Positions 28,791 to 38,622 are shown, numbered from the stretch's first letter. The stretch: DNA of 64,000 nucleotides from an uncultured Lachnospiraceae bacterium (GCA_902786365.1 CADACD010000009.1:1-64000), one strand, 5' to 3'. A program made the numbers and translations. The notes: generated from the letters alone by a model not told the origin.

Positions 28791-30014
28791 ATGAATAGTG
28801 ATAAAATGAATAATATAAATGGTAATGGTATGAACAACACAAATAGTAGCAATATAAATAGTAATATAAAAAATAACAACATCAACGGAAATATGGGTAA
28901 CGAAAGGAAAAATAACGGATTTGGCAATGAAGGAAATCAGGAGAATAATGTCAGATTTTTCCTTCATAAATGTCCTAACTGTAGTGCACCTATTAAGGTA
29001 AAATATGGAATGACTTCAGTAACCTGTGATTATTGTAGTTATACATCATTAATTGCTCCGTCTGAGATGGAACAGATGCAGAGCAGTCAGATTGCAAAAA
29101 GTAGTAGCCGAAAGAGTAATGTAATTTTGATGACAGTCATGACGCCGTTAATGATTGTATTTTTGTTATCCATGATTTCAGCATTCGGTAGCGGATATAC
29201 GACATCAGGAGTCATAGCATTGATTCAATGCATTTGTATCGTGTCAGGAATGGCATTTGGACTGGGAAAAAAAGTACAAAATATAAGAGTGGGATTATTG
29301 GTGGTTCTTGTTCTCCTCTCATTTGTATTAGTTGTTCCTTTCTTTTCAATCATGTTTCATGAGGATGAGGAAAAAGAGCAAAAAGCAAGGGAAGAGGCAT
29401 ATAATGCAGAACTTGTAACTCTTGATTCATCATGGCCTGATTCGGGGATAGGAGAGGTTGTTCCCAAACCCGACCTTGATGAGATTCAAATATGGGATAA
29501 TACAAAGGAAGGATTGTCGCTCAGAGCAAAATCAATTTCAGAAGAATTTTATAAAGACTACAAAGATGAATGTATTAAAAGCGGTTTTACAGAGTGTGTT
29601 AAGGAATATGGCAATTCTTATGAGTCCTATACAACAGAAGGATATTATATCAGTGTTCTGTTGACGGATGAAGATGAGTTTTATCTTACTGCAAAGGCAC
29701 CAATTGAAATGAAAAAATATCTGTGGCCAGAATCGGGGGTAGGTTCATTACTTCCAGAACCGGATAATGAATATGGCAATATTGTGGAAGATAGAAATAG
29801 AAGCTTTGAGGCGAAAATTTACAATGTAACAGAAGAAGATTTTGAAAATTATATTCAGGCATGTAAAGATGCAGGATTTACAGAGAATGTATCTCAGACA
29901 CAAGCAGGTTTTAATGCAGATGATAAAGATGGAAACAGCATTAGTTTGTATTTGTTTACAGATTTTTATTCCACAATGAGAATTGCTGTTGAGGCACAGG
30001 ATGAGGAAGAGTAG
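28791..30014 (+). CDS. Zinc-ribbon membrane protein with two WPxxG repeat domains
   Basis: A 407-residue protein of unknown function. The first 55 residues are an Asn-rich low-complexity stretch, then a zinc ribbon (CPNC near 61 and CDYC near 81), three hydrophobic segments (about 107-185) and an outer part with two copies of a domain of about 90 residues, starting WPDSGIGEVVPKPD (near 213) and WPESGVGSLLPEPD (near 311). The repeats look like DUF6591-type domains, a tentative match. The next gene encodes a shorter relative with the same layout. No ribosome site precedes the ATG at 28791, so the true start may lie inside the Asn-rich part. Confidence 0.7.
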   Translation: MNSDKMNNINGNGMNNTNSSNINSNIKNNNINGNMGNERKNNGFGNEGNQENNVRFFLHKCPNCSAPIKVKYGMTSVTCDYCSYTSLIAPSEMEQMQSSQIAKSSSRKSNVILMTVMTPLMIVFLLSMISAFGSGYTTSGVIALIQCICIVSGMAFGLGKKVQNIRVGLLVVLVLLSFVLVVPFFSIMFHEDEEKEQKAREEAYNAELVTLDSSWPDSGIGEVVPKPDLDEIQIWDNTKEGLSLRAKSISEEFYKDYKDECIKSGFTECVKEYGNSYESYTTEGYYISVLLTDEDEFYLTAKAPIEMKKYLWPESGVGSLLPEPDNEYGNIVEDRNRSFEAKIYNVTEEDFENYIQACKDAGFTENVSQTQAGFNADDKDGNSISLYLFTDFYSTMRIAVEAQDEEE

Positions 30015-30028
30015 GGAGATAAAAGAAG

Positions 30029-30943
30029 ATGATAGAAAATGTCAATGCTGATATGAATGTTTTGAGATGTCCTGTATGCAGTGCTCCTTTGACAGTCAAA
30101 GGAGAGCATTCTGATGTGGCATATTGCGGATATTGTAGCAGAGAATATATATTTGAACAAAATGCAGATGGAAGTATTGTATATCATGATAAGAAAGGTT
30201 ATCATTCGGCAAGAAAAAAGAAAATAGCCGGTCATTTTGTGGTTGTTGCAGCTACCATTGGAATTATTGCAGTGATTGGCATTGCAGTAGGAAAAAGTGG
30301 TGGAAAACAATCAGAAGTTTCAAAGGTTCATCAAAAGAATATGGACAAAATAAATACAAACACATATGAGTGGCCAGATAATGAACTGGGAAAGACGGTA
30401 CCGGAGGCAGTTTTTGAGAATGGATGGATGTATTCAAATTCTTCGGAAAATTTTATGGTGGATATAGGGAATGTCTCAAAGGAGGAGTTTGAGGAGTATG
30501 AGAAGGAATGTATTAATGCCGGTTTTAATGTCAATTCTGATAATTCTGGAAATTATCTGCATGCATTTAATGAGGAAGGATATGAGTTGCAGGTATCCTA
30601 TGCACCGGGAGATAAAAAGATGTCAGTATATGCTGCAGCACCTAAAACTTTGAATGAATATGAGTGGCCGGATAAGGGGCTTGCGACACTTTTGCCAAAG
30701 CCGGAATTTCAGTATGGTGTCGTCTTGGCCGGTACTGATAAAGTAGAGGCAGAGATATATCAGGTTTCTCCTAAAAAATTTGAGGATTATGTGGATGATT
30801 GTATCAAAGCCGGATTTAATAACAATTATGATAAGTCAATCAGTACAGGATATTTTATAGGGTACGATGATAACGGATATGAGCTGTACATTTCTTATGA
30901 AGAAAATGATTATTATCAGACAATGAGGATTGTTCTTGAGTAG
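30029..30943 (+). CDS. Zinc-ribbon membrane protein, paralog of the upstream gene
   Basis: A 304-residue relative of the preceding protein, 14 bases downstream of it and surely co-transcribed. It has an N-terminal zinc ribbon (CPVC at about 14-17 and CGYC at about 35), one membrane helix (about 69-90) and two WP-type domains (WPDNELGKTVPEAV near 114, WPDKGLATLLPKPE near 212). The zinc ribbon would be inside and the repeat domains outside. The tandem arrangement suggests duplication. Function unknown. Confidence 0.72.
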   Translation: MIENVNADMNVLRCPVCSAPLTVKGEHSDVAYCGYCSREYIFEQNADGSIVYHDKKGYHSARKKKIAGHFVVVAATIGIIAVIGIAVGKSGGKQSEVSKVHQKNMDKINTNTYEWPDNELGKTVPEAVFENGWMYSNSSENFMVDIGNVSKEEFEEYEKECINAGFNVNSDNSGNYLHAFNEEGYELQVSYAPGDKKMSVYAAAPKTLNEYEWPDKGLATLLPKPEFQYGVVLAGTDKVEAEIYQVSPKKFEDYVDDCIKAGFNNNYDKSISTGYFIGYDDNGYELYISYEENDYYQTMRIVLE

Positions 30944-31101
30944 GTAATTTTTAATAGCAACATTTACCTGAATTTAACTTTAAATATTCGTATCTTTTTT
31001 TTTAGTTATGTGGTACAATTGAAAAAATTAATTAATCAATAAATAAATTTCTAAAATGTTAATTAAAATTTCAGAAACAAATAAAAACATATTCGGGGAA
31101 A

Positions 31102-32157
31102 ATGATGAATAGAAGTAGTAAAAAAAAGATATTTGATGTTGTTTTTCTTATAGGGCTCATTTTTCTTACAGCCTGGACTGTTTTTAATGATCAGGATGTT
31201 GGAAGCATTTTGAGAATGATGAATAGAGTTTGTGTAGTATATAAAGTGGGCTGTTTTACTTTGGTCATATTATATGTATGCAGTGAATCGGTCATTATTA
31301 AGTATCTGCTTTCCATGTTAAAAATAAAAGTAAAATTAGCTGAATGTGTAAAATATTCGTTTATAGGATTCTTTTATAGTTGCATTACACCATCAGCATC
31401 AGGTGGACAGCCGATGCAGATATATTATATGAGAAAGAATAAAATCAGTGTTGCGAATTCCAGTCTTGTTTTGATGGTTGTTACCATTGAATATAAGTTT
31501 GTATTGGTATTTATAGGCACAATGACATTGATTTTTGGACAGAGCTTTTTACACACATTGCCGGCGAAAGTAAGACTTTTTCTTTATTTAGGATTAGTTT
31601 TAAATGTAATATGTGTAGCAGTTATGGTGATGTTTATAGTGTTTCCGCAGTTCATCAGAATTATATTAAGAAAGATTCTTAAAATTTTAGATAAACTGAA
31701 ACTTGTACAGAAAAAAGAAAATCTCACAAAAAGATTTGACAGAACAGCGACTATTTATAAAGATGCGGCAGAGTATTTAAAAGAAAACAGCTTTACAATA
31801 TTCGTGACAACAATATTTTCTTTTATACAGAGATTCTTTCTGTTTTTTGTTACATATGTGGTATATAGAAGTATGGGTCTTCGTGGCGACAGTGTTGTTA
31901 AGATTGTGCTATTGCAGGCGATTATATCGATTTCGGTTGATATGCTTCCGCTTCCGGGAGGTATGGGAATCAGCGAACATTTATATTTGCTTATTTTTAC
32001 ACCGATATTTGGCAGTGATACAATGACAACTGCTGCCATGGCTTTGAGCAGGGGATACAGTTATTATATTTTACTGATAATCAGTGGAATTATAACTTTT
32101 TCGGTACATTTGATTAGTGAAAATGGAAATAACCAAGGAGATGTGAAGAGAGAATGA
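31102..32157 (+). CDS. Flippase-like integral membrane protein (LPG synthase transmembrane family)
   Basis: A 351-residue polytopic protein of the lysylphosphatidylglycerol synthase transmembrane/UPF0104 family. It has about eight hydrophobic helices, the signature SGGQPMQIYYMRK near 98-110 and LPLPGGMGISEH near 290-301. No synthase domain is attached, so it probably moves or flips a lipid. It overlaps the phosphatidylserine synthase gene by four bases (ATGA), tying it to phospholipid synthesis. ATG codons at 31102 and 31105 are both usable behind CGGGGAA. Confidence 0.82.
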   Translation: MMNRSSKKKIFDVVFLIGLIFLTAWTVFNDQDVGSILRMMNRVCVVYKVGCFTLVILYVCSESVIIKYLLSMLKIKVKLAECVKYSFIGFFYSCITPSASGGQPMQIYYMRKNKISVANSSLVLMVVTIEYKFVLVFIGTMTLIFGQSFLHTLPAKVRLFLYLGLVLNVICVAVMVMFIVFPQFIRIILRKILKILDKLKLVQKKENLTKRFDRTATIYKDAAEYLKENSFTIFVTTIFSFIQRFFLFFVTYVVYRSMGLRGDSVVKIVLLQAIISISVDMLPLPGGMGISEHLYLLIFTPIFGSDTMTTAAMALSRGYSYYILLIISGIITFSVHLISENGNNQGDVKRE

Positions 32158-32780
32158 TAGGATTTTATAATTACACAGTTGTTCTTACCTATATTGGAGT
32201 AGCAGTTTCTATGGCAGGAATGAATTTTGCATGCCATGGTAGATATGAATATGCGATATTCTGTCTTGTGATTGCAACGATTTGTGATGCGTTTGATGGA
32301 AAAGTTGCAAGGACAAAGAAAAACAGAACAACAGAGATGAAGAAATTTGGTGTACAGATAGATTCTCTATGTGATTTGATTTGTTTCGGAGTGTCTCCAG
32401 TTGTACTTTCATATCATATAGGACTTAGTAAGGTATGGGGGCTCTGTATAGGTGTTTTCTTTGTATTATGTGGTGTCATAAGACTAGCGTATTACAATGT
32501 ATTAGAGGAAATGAAAGAGCTTAATCCTTCTTTGGCAGAAGCAGAAAAGGTATACCATGGACTGCCAATTACAACTATCGGAGTTATTTATCCACTTGTA
32601 TTCATTTCTTACAAATATGTAAAGCACCGTACCTTTATCTATGTTATTGCTGCGATGCATGTCGTAGTGGGGTGTCTGTATATAATCGATTTTAAATTAA
32701 AAAGGCCAAAAGATGGAGTCATTGCTGTCGGAATGTTTACAATGATTATTTTGGTAATGCATTTATTACATATTTTTTAG
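32154..32780 (+). CDS. pssA: CDP-diacylglycerol-serine O-phosphatidyltransferase
   Basis: A 208-residue membrane CDP-alcohol phosphatidyltransferase. The catalytic motif is readable as CDAFDGKVAR followed by FGVQIDSLCD, giving the DG..AR...G..D...D pattern, with several helices after it. Gene order with psd shows that it makes phosphatidylserine, the precursor of phosphatidylethanolamine. Confidence 0.9.
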   Translation: MIGFYNYTVVLTYIGVAVSMAGMNFACHGRYEYAIFCLVIATICDAFDGKVARTKKNRTTEMKKFGVQIDSLCDLICFGVSPVVLSYHIGLSKVWGLCIGVFFVLCGVIRLAYYNVLEEMKELNPSLAEAEKVYHGLPITTIGVIYPLVFISYKYVKHRTFIYVIAAMHVVVGCLYIIDFKLKRPKDGVIAVGMFTMIILVMHLLHIF

Positions 32781-32821
32781 AAGATTTTTAACTAATATTT
32801 TTATTAGGAGAAGATGAAATT

Positions 32822-33697
32822 ATGGATTATATTGATTTGAATGGAAAATTAGTGAAGAATAGGTCAGGTCAGGATAAATTTCTTGCATTTTTATATACTA
32901 CTGCATTAGGCAGAATGTTATTAAAACCACTTGTTAAGCCATGGATATCCATGGCTGGTGGAAAGCTGTTATCAGGACGTTTTTCAATTATACCCATTAA
33001 GAGTTTTATCAAAAAAAATCATATAGATATGTCTGATTATGAGGACAGAAAGTATAAGTCTTTCAATGATTTTTTTACTCGAAAGATAATTGATGGAAAA
33101 AGGCCTATAGAAGAGAATCAGGTTCTTGTCAGTCCGGCCGATGGAAAGGTGACAGTTTATCAAATTGATGAAAATTTAAGTCTTAATATTAAGAATACAT
33201 CTTATCATTTAAGTGAACTCTTAAAGAGTAAGAAACTTGCCGCTTATTTTGAGAATGGATATGCATATGTCATCAGGCTGTCCGTTGATGATTATCACAG
33301 ATATATCTACCCGGTATCAGGAACAAAGACAAAGAACTATCACATTAAAGGTGTTTTCCATACAGTCAATCCTGTAGCGAATGATTATTATCCTATTTAT
33401 AAAGAGAATACGAGAGAGTACACTTTGATTCACACAAAAGATACGGGAAATGTACTTATGATGGAAGTAGGAGCTTTATTGGTAGGAAAGATTACAAATC
33501 ATCATGGAAAACGTGCAGTAAAATGTGGGGAAGAGAAAGGGTACTTTGAGTTTGGTGGTTCTACCATTGTAGTGCTGACAGACCGGAAGATGCCTACTCC
33601 ACGCAAGGATTTGCTTGCGAATACCAGGAATGGATATGAGACAAAGATTCTTCAGGGACAATTGCTTGCAAATAAGGAAGAACAGAATATTCAATAA
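32822..33697 (+). CDS. psd: Phosphatidylserine decarboxylase proenzyme
   Basis: A 291-residue Psd that converts phosphatidylserine to phosphatidylethanolamine. It carries SPADGKVT near 101-108, the catalytic-site histidine segment VDDYHRY near 156-162, and the self-cleavage motif FGGST near 244-248 that yields the pyruvoyl subunit. It follows pssA by about 40 bases. Confidence 0.94.
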   Translation: MDYIDLNGKLVKNRSGQDKFLAFLYTTALGRMLLKPLVKPWISMAGGKLLSGRFSIIPIKSFIKKNHIDMSDYEDRKYKSFNDFFTRKIIDGKRPIEENQVLVSPADGKVTVYQIDENLSLNIKNTSYHLSELLKSKKLAAYFENGYAYVIRLSVDDYHRYIYPVSGTKTKNYHIKGVFHTVNPVANDYYPIYKENTREYTLIHTKDTGNVLMMEVGALLVGKITNHHGKRAVKCGEEKGYFEFGGSTIVVLTDRKMPTPRKDLLANTRNGYETKILQGQLLANKEEQNIQ

Positions 33698-34068
33698 AAT
33701 AAATAGTAGTAGAACTTGAAGAAACTTATTGAGGCTGTTGTGAATGGTCCAAAATTTGAGGGGAAGAATGTATTGATTGGAGAAAGATATTTGTTATAGT
33801 ATAAAATGAACAAAAAAATCACAAAATTTGTACTAAAATTATAAAACACCTAAAAATTGTAAAATTGTGAAAAAAGTTCTTTCATATTTTTAAGTTATTG
33901 TATATAATGAAGAATAATGTATTCTAATTTGAAATGTAGAGATGTCACAAAGATGACAACAAATATATAAATGGTATGTTGATATTGAGACAGATATCAA
34001 GATGCTTTTTAAGATGAATCGTTACAAAATTGGATAGATAGATTAAGATTTTTCGAAAGGAGAAAAAC
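33698..34068. other. Intergenic control region upstream of mreB/mbl
   Basis: About 370 bases without a supported gene. It holds a promoter-like pair TTGGAG (33777-33782) and TATAAA (33800-33805) with 17-base spacing, and a second TATAAT at 33903-33908 with a poor -35. No terminator hairpin was recognised after psd. Confidence 0.5.
33777..33805 (+). promoter_or_regulatory. Probable mreB/mbl promoter
   Basis: TTGGAG and TATAAA with a 17-base spacer, about 260 bases before the start codon. A second TATAAT at 33903 may act as an alternative start site. Confidence 0.4.
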
Positions 34069-35061
34069 ATGTTAAGTACAGATATTGGAATTGATTTGGG
34101 AACAGCCAGCATTTTAGTTTATATAAAGGGTAAAGGTGTTGTGTTAAAAGAGCCTTCAGTTGTGGCATTTGACAGAGACACGAATAAGATTAAGGCAATT
34201 GGTGAAGAGGCCAGATTGATGATAGGTAGAACGCCGGGCAATATTGTTGCAGTTAGACCGTTGAGACAGGGTGTTATATCAGATTACAGTGTAACAGAAA
34301 AAATGCTCAAACATTTCATTCAAAAAGCGATTGGTAAGAGAACTTTTAAGAAACCTAGAATTAGTGTATGTGTACCTAGTGGAGTTACAGAAGTTGAGAA
34401 GAAAGCTGTTGAGGATGCTACATTGCAGGCAGGTGCAAGAGAGGTTGCTATCATTGAGGAACCTATTGCAGCGGCAATCGGTGCAGGAATTGATATTACA
34501 AGACCATGTGGAAACATGATTGTTGATATAGGTGGCGGTACAACAGATATCGCTGTTATCTCTTTAGGAGGAACAGTTGTAAGTACATCTGTTAAGATTG
34601 CCGGAGATGATTTTGATGAAGCGATTGTCAGATATATGAGAAAGAAGCATAATCTTTTGATTGGTGAGAGAACAGCAGAGGAGATAAAGATTAATATCGG
34701 TTCTGCTTACAAGCGTCCTGAGATTGTGACATTAGATGTTAGAGGAAGAAATCTTGTGACAGGTCTTCCGAAAACAATCACAGTGACATCAGATGAGACA
34801 GAGGAAGCACTGAAAGAAACAACATCTCAGATTGTGGAAGCGGTACATAGCGTATTAGAGCAGACACCTCCTGAATTATCAGCTGATATTGCAGACAGAG
34901 GAATCGTTCTTACAGGTGGCGGATGCCTGCTACAGGGACTTGAAGAACTGATTGAGGAGAAGACAGGAATCAATACGATGACAGCAGAAGATCCTTTGAC
35001 AGCAGTTGCGATAGGTACAGGCAAGTTTATTGAATTTTTAAGTGGAGACGGAGAAGATTAA
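34069..35061 (+). CDS. mreB: MreB/Mbl-type cell-shape actin
   Basis: A 330-residue bacterial actin. The phosphate-1 motif DIGIDLGTASILVY is at 5-18, phosphate-2 VDIGGGTTDIAV near 153-164, and the adenosine motif VLTGGGCLLQGL near 279-290. It guides sidewall peptidoglycan synthesis on the inner membrane face. No mreC or mreD follows, so it is a solo copy of Mbl or MreBH type. GAAAGGAG ribosome site. Confidence 0.92.
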   Translation: MLSTDIGIDLGTASILVYIKGKGVVLKEPSVVAFDRDTNKIKAIGEEARLMIGRTPGNIVAVRPLRQGVISDYSVTEKMLKHFIQKAIGKRTFKKPRISVCVPSGVTEVEKKAVEDATLQAGAREVAIIEEPIAAAIGAGIDITRPCGNMIVDIGGGTTDIAVISLGGTVVSTSVKIAGDDFDEAIVRYMRKKHNLLIGERTAEEIKINIGSAYKRPEIVTLDVRGRNLVTGLPKTITVTSDETEEALKETTSQIVEAVHSVLEQTPPELSADIADRGIVLTGGGCLLQGLEELIEEKTGINTMTAEDPLTAVAIGTGKFIEFLSGDGED

Positions 35062-35166
35062 TAGACATATAGGAAGTGTATAAAAATTAATCATTTTTAA
35101 GCAGTTTCGGAATAGAGATGGCTGATATTAAGATGTAAAAAGCACTTCAAATGAAATTGATGATTA

Positions 35167-35193
35167 AAATGCCAGTCGTTAAGACTGGCATTT
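35167..35193 (+). terminator. Terminator after mreB/mbl
   Basis: A perfect 11-bp stem (AAATGCCAGTC with GACTGGCATTT) and 5-base loop, ending in TTTATAAAATT. The A-tract/T-tract symmetry could make it work in both directions. Confidence 0.75.
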
Positions 35194-35312
35194 ATAAAAT
35201 TATACATGATTAAAATTGTCTGTTCATTACCTTACTTAATTCGGTAATGCAACATGATGTCTGTGAATGGTGATGTCAAAAAACACAGAAAGGGTTTGCG
35301 AAAGGTTATATA

Positions 35313-37517
35313 ATGGAAAGTATAAAAGGATATGTCGAGCGTATTGTGTTTCGAAATAATGAAAACGGATATACAGTGATGGCATTAAATGTTGACGGAA
35401 AGGAAAAATCTTGTGTTGGAATTTTTCACTATATCGGAGAGGGAGAATACGTGAAGGTCAGTGGAGAGTATGTAAATCATCCATCCTATGGAAGCCAGCT
35501 CAAAGTAGAGGAGTATGAGATTATCACACCAGAAGATGAGATATCCATGATAAGATATCTGGGTTCGGGTGCGATTAAAGGAATCAAAACTTCGACAGCG
35601 ACAAAGATAGTCAATCGATTCAAGCAGGATACATTTAGGATTATGGAGGAGGAGCCGGAAAGACTTGCTGAAATCAAAGGTATCAGTATCAAGAAAGCCA
35701 TGGAGATATCAGAGCAGATGGAAGAAAAGAAGGATTTGCGAAAAGCGATGATTTTTCTGTCAGGTTATGGTATTTCGATGGCGCTTGCTGTGAAAATATA
35801 CAATTTTTACGGTCCCGCAATCTACGAGATTGTTAAGGTAAATCCTTATAAAATGGCAGATGATATTGATGGAATCGGATTTAAAATAGCAGATGAGATA
35901 GCATCACATGTAGGTATCAGTGCTGATTCGGATTTTCGAATTAAAAGCGGCATTTTATATGCATTACAGCAGAATGGAATGAATGGAAATGTGTACATGC
36001 CTAAGGAGATGTTAAAAACACAGGCGAGAGAGCTTTTGGGATTGTCTGATATTGACCTTGATAAGCATTTGATGGATATGTCGATTGACAAGAGGATTAT
36101 CATCAAAGAGGAACAGGTGTATGCCTCAAATTTTTATTATACGGAATTGTCCATTGCGAGAAGTCTTGTAGATTTAAATGCAAAGTCAAATACAGATGAG
36201 AAAAAGATATTGAAGAAGCTTCATCAGGTGGAAGAGGAAGAGGGGATTGCCCTTGAAGAAATGCAGGAGCGTGCTGTTATAGAATCTGTTAAATGTGGAC
36301 TTTTAATTATTACAGGGGGACCGGGAACAGGAAAGACGACAACCATTAAAACAATCATAAGATATTTTGAGAGTGAAGGACTTGAGATGATGCTTGCAGC
36401 ACCTACGGGACGTGCAGCAAAGAGAATGAAGGAAGCGACCGGTATGGAGGCACAGACGATTCACAGAATGCTTGAATTAAATGGAAATCCTGAAGAAGAC
36501 AATAAAAATACACAATTTGAGAGAAATGAGTTAAATCCGTTGGAAACGGATGTGATTATTATTGATGAGATGTCAATGGTGGATATCTTTTTGATGCAGG
36601 CACTTTTGAAGGCAGTAGCGCCGGGAACAAGACTGATATTGGTTGGAGATATCAATCAGCTCCCGTCAGTCGGACCGGGAAATGTACTGAAAGATATTAT
36701 TAGAAGTGGGAGATTTAATGTTGTAAAATTAGAGAAGATTTTCAGACAGGCAGCGACGAGTGACATTGTTATCAATGCACATAAAATTAATAAGGGTGAA
36801 AATGTGGACTTGAACAGACGTAGCAGAGATTTTTTGTTTATCAAGAGAGATGATCCTGATGCGATTATTGCAGCATCACTGACACTTCTGAAAGAAAAAC
36901 TTCCGCCATATGTAGAGGCAGATATCAATGAAATCCAAGTGTTGACACCGACAAGAAAAGGAATGCTGGGAGTAGAGCGAATCAATGAAATCCTTCAGAA
37001 ATATTTAAATCCGCCATCTTCGGATAAAGTAGAAAAAGAAGTGATGAAAGGAATATTCAGAGAAGGGGACAAGGTCATGCAGATAAAAAATGATTACCAG
37101 CTTGAATGGGAGGTAAGAGGAAAATACAATGTTGTGATGGACAGTGGAATGGGAGTGTTTAATGGTGATGTCGGAATTATCAGAACAATTAATCTTGAAA
37201 CTGAATATCTTGAGGTTGAATTTGAAGACAGTAAATTTGTGATTTATACATTTAAACAATTAGATGAATTGGAGCTTGCCTATGCCATTACCATTCACAA
37301 GTCACAGGGAAGTGAGTATCCGGCGGTGATAATGCCGATGTATCAGGGACCGAAGATGCTGATGAACAGAAACCTATTGTATACTGCCGTTACAAGAGCG
37401 AAGAAATGTGTGTGTATGGTGGGAGTGCCACAGATATTTGCATATATGGAAGAAAATGATAAAGAGCAGACAAGATATTCAGGTCTGAAAGATAGGATTG
37501 TTGAAATTGAGGAGTAA
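35313..37517 (+). CDS. recD2: ATP-dependent DNA helicase RecD2
   Basis: A 734-residue SF1B 5'-3' helicase of the RecD2 type, not bound to RecBC. It has an OB-like N-terminal region, helix-hairpin-helix motifs (for example AEIKGISIKKAMEI near 128-141), Walker A GGPGTGKT at 335-342, DEMSMVD as motif II, VGDINQLPSVGPG, and the C-terminal UvrD-like AYAITIHKSQGSEYP. It acts in DNA repair or replication restart. comF follows closely. Confidence 0.93.
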   Translation: MESIKGYVERIVFRNNENGYTVMALNVDGKEKSCVGIFHYIGEGEYVKVSGEYVNHPSYGSQLKVEEYEIITPEDEISMIRYLGSGAIKGIKTSTATKIVNRFKQDTFRIMEEEPERLAEIKGISIKKAMEISEQMEEKKDLRKAMIFLSGYGISMALAVKIYNFYGPAIYEIVKVNPYKMADDIDGIGFKIADEIASHVGISADSDFRIKSGILYALQQNGMNGNVYMPKEMLKTQARELLGLSDIDLDKHLMDMSIDKRIIIKEEQVYASNFYYTELSIARSLVDLNAKSNTDEKKILKKLHQVEEEEGIALEEMQERAVIESVKCGLLIITGGPGTGKTTTIKTIIRYFESEGLEMMLAAPTGRAAKRMKEATGMEAQTIHRMLELNGNPEEDNKNTQFERNELNPLETDVIIIDEMSMVDIFLMQALLKAVAPGTRLILVGDINQLPSVGPGNVLKDIIRSGRFNVVKLEKIFRQAATSDIVINAHKINKGENVDLNRRSRDFLFIKRDDPDAIIAASLTLLKEKLPPYVEADINEIQVLTPTRKGMLGVERINEILQKYLNPPSSDKVEKEVMKGIFREGDKVMQIKNDYQLEWEVRGKYNVVMDSGMGVFNGDVGIIRTINLETEYLEVEFEDSKFVIYTFKQLDELELAYAITIHKSQGSEYPAVIMPMYQGPKMLMNRNLLYTAVTRAKKCVCMVGVPQIFAYMEENDKEQTRYSGLKDRIVEIEE

Positions 37518-37581
37518 GCTGTTGGTGTTTACAGGTTAGGGATGCAGGTATGAATAAATAATGAAAAGGGGAAGAATCAAG

Positions 37582-38373
37582 ATGTGTAAAGAACTAAACG
37601 GGCAAAGACGATATAAAGTACGAATAAATTTTGCCATAATAAAACAAAAAATAAGATATGTGCAAAATAAAATAGAAGATATTATATATCCGAGAAGGTG
37701 TCCGGTATGTGATGAAGTTTTAAGATTTGGAAGGGGAAAAATATGTGCGAAATGTTATCATCAACTTTCATACATACATGAACCAAGATGCAAGAAATGT
37801 GGCAGGAGCATCAGAAAATTTGAGCAGGAATATTGTTATGACTGTAGCAGAAAAAAACATTTTTTTATCAGTGGTATCGCTTTGATTGACAATGTGGAAG
37901 CAGGCAAAAAATCAGTATATGCTATCAAGTATCATAATAAAAGGGAGTATGTTGATTTTTATACAGATGAAATCGTGAAAAGATATTCTGATGAAATTAG
38001 GTATTGGCAGCCGGATATACTGATACCTGTTCCGCTTCATAAAAAGAAAATGATAAAGCGAGGATATAATCAGGCAGAAGTCATTGCGGTATCGATTGGA
38101 ATGAAGATGGGGATTAAAGTAGATAAAAAATCGTTAAAGAGGATAGTGAATACAAAACCTCAAAAAGAATTAAATGATATAGAGAGAAGACGAAATCTTG
38201 CCAATGCATTTTGTGTTAATATTAACCAGAAAAATGTCAAAGGAAAAAGTATCATATTGATTGATGACATATATACAACAGGGAGTACGATTGATGAATG
38301 TGCCAAAGTGCTGTTAAAAGCCGGGGCAAAAAAAGTACATTTTATAACATTAAGTATAGGTATAGGGTATTAA
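37582..38373 (+). CDS. comF: ComF-family phosphoribosyltransferase-like protein
   Basis: A 263-residue ComF protein. The N-terminal zinc-finger region has CPVC, CAKCY, CKKCG and CYDC pairs. The C-terminal PRTase-like domain has IPVPLHKKKMIKRGYNQAE and the PRPP-loop ILIDDIYTTGST. ComF acts with ComFA in DNA uptake in competent bacteria; here recD2 is upstream. The A/G-rich site AGGGGAAG points to the ATG at 37582 rather than the in-frame ATG at 37561, which has no site. Confidence 0.9.
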   Translation: MCKELNGQRRYKVRINFAIIKQKIRYVQNKIEDIIYPRRCPVCDEVLRFGRGKICAKCYHQLSYIHEPRCKKCGRSIRKFEQEYCYDCSRKKHFFISGIALIDNVEAGKKSVYAIKYHNKREYVDFYTDEIVKRYSDEIRYWQPDILIPVPLHKKKMIKRGYNQAEVIAVSIGMKMGIKVDKKSLKRIVNTKPQKELNDIERRRNLANAFCVNINQKNVKGKSIILIDDIYTTGSTIDECAKVLLKAGAKKVHFITLSIGIGY

Positions 38374-38392
38374 TGAAAAATAGTAAAAGTAG

Positions 38393-38438
38393 AGTGGAGA
38401 CTGTATTTGCTGTTAATCAGCATGCAGTCTCCACTTTT
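38393..38438 (+). terminator. Terminator after comF
   Basis: AGTGGAGACTG (38393-38403) pairs perfectly with CAGTCTCCACT (38425-38435), followed by TTTT. It separates comF from the nitrogenase-like locus. Confidence 0.85.
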
Positions 38439-38529
38439 CATTTAAGTGTAAGTGTCTATTTTGAAAGGTATAACTAAAAACTATAGCAAGATTTAGAAAT
38501 AAACTATAAGCGGCAAACAATAAAAACTA

Positions 38530-38557
38530 TTGACAAAAAAATGCATGGTGCTATAAT
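38530..38557 (+). promoter_or_regulatory. Promoter of the leader-tRNA-nifB operon
   Basis: TTGACA (38530-38535) and TATAAT (38552-38557), both perfect consensus hexamers, with a 16-base spacer. It is one of the strongest vegetative promoters in the window and is placed to transcribe the leader peptide, the tRNA-Cys and the nifB-like operon. Confidence 0.85.
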
Positions 38558-38578
38558 AATCATAAATTAAGTATAGTA

Positions 38579-38599
38579 TTCCTAACGACTTTATAGGAA
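38579..38599. promoter_or_regulatory. Palindromic operator candidate
   Basis: TTCCTA and TAGGAA flank a 9-base spacer just downstream of the expected transcription start. The symmetric form and position suggest a repressor site. Rrf2-family cysteine regulators of Firmicutes (CymR) bind A/T-rich palindromes containing TTCC/GGAA; the Rrf2 gene at 56642 is a candidate partner. This link is inference. Confidence 0.45.
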
Positions 38600-38622
38600 A
38601 TAAACAGAAAGGAGAACATAAT

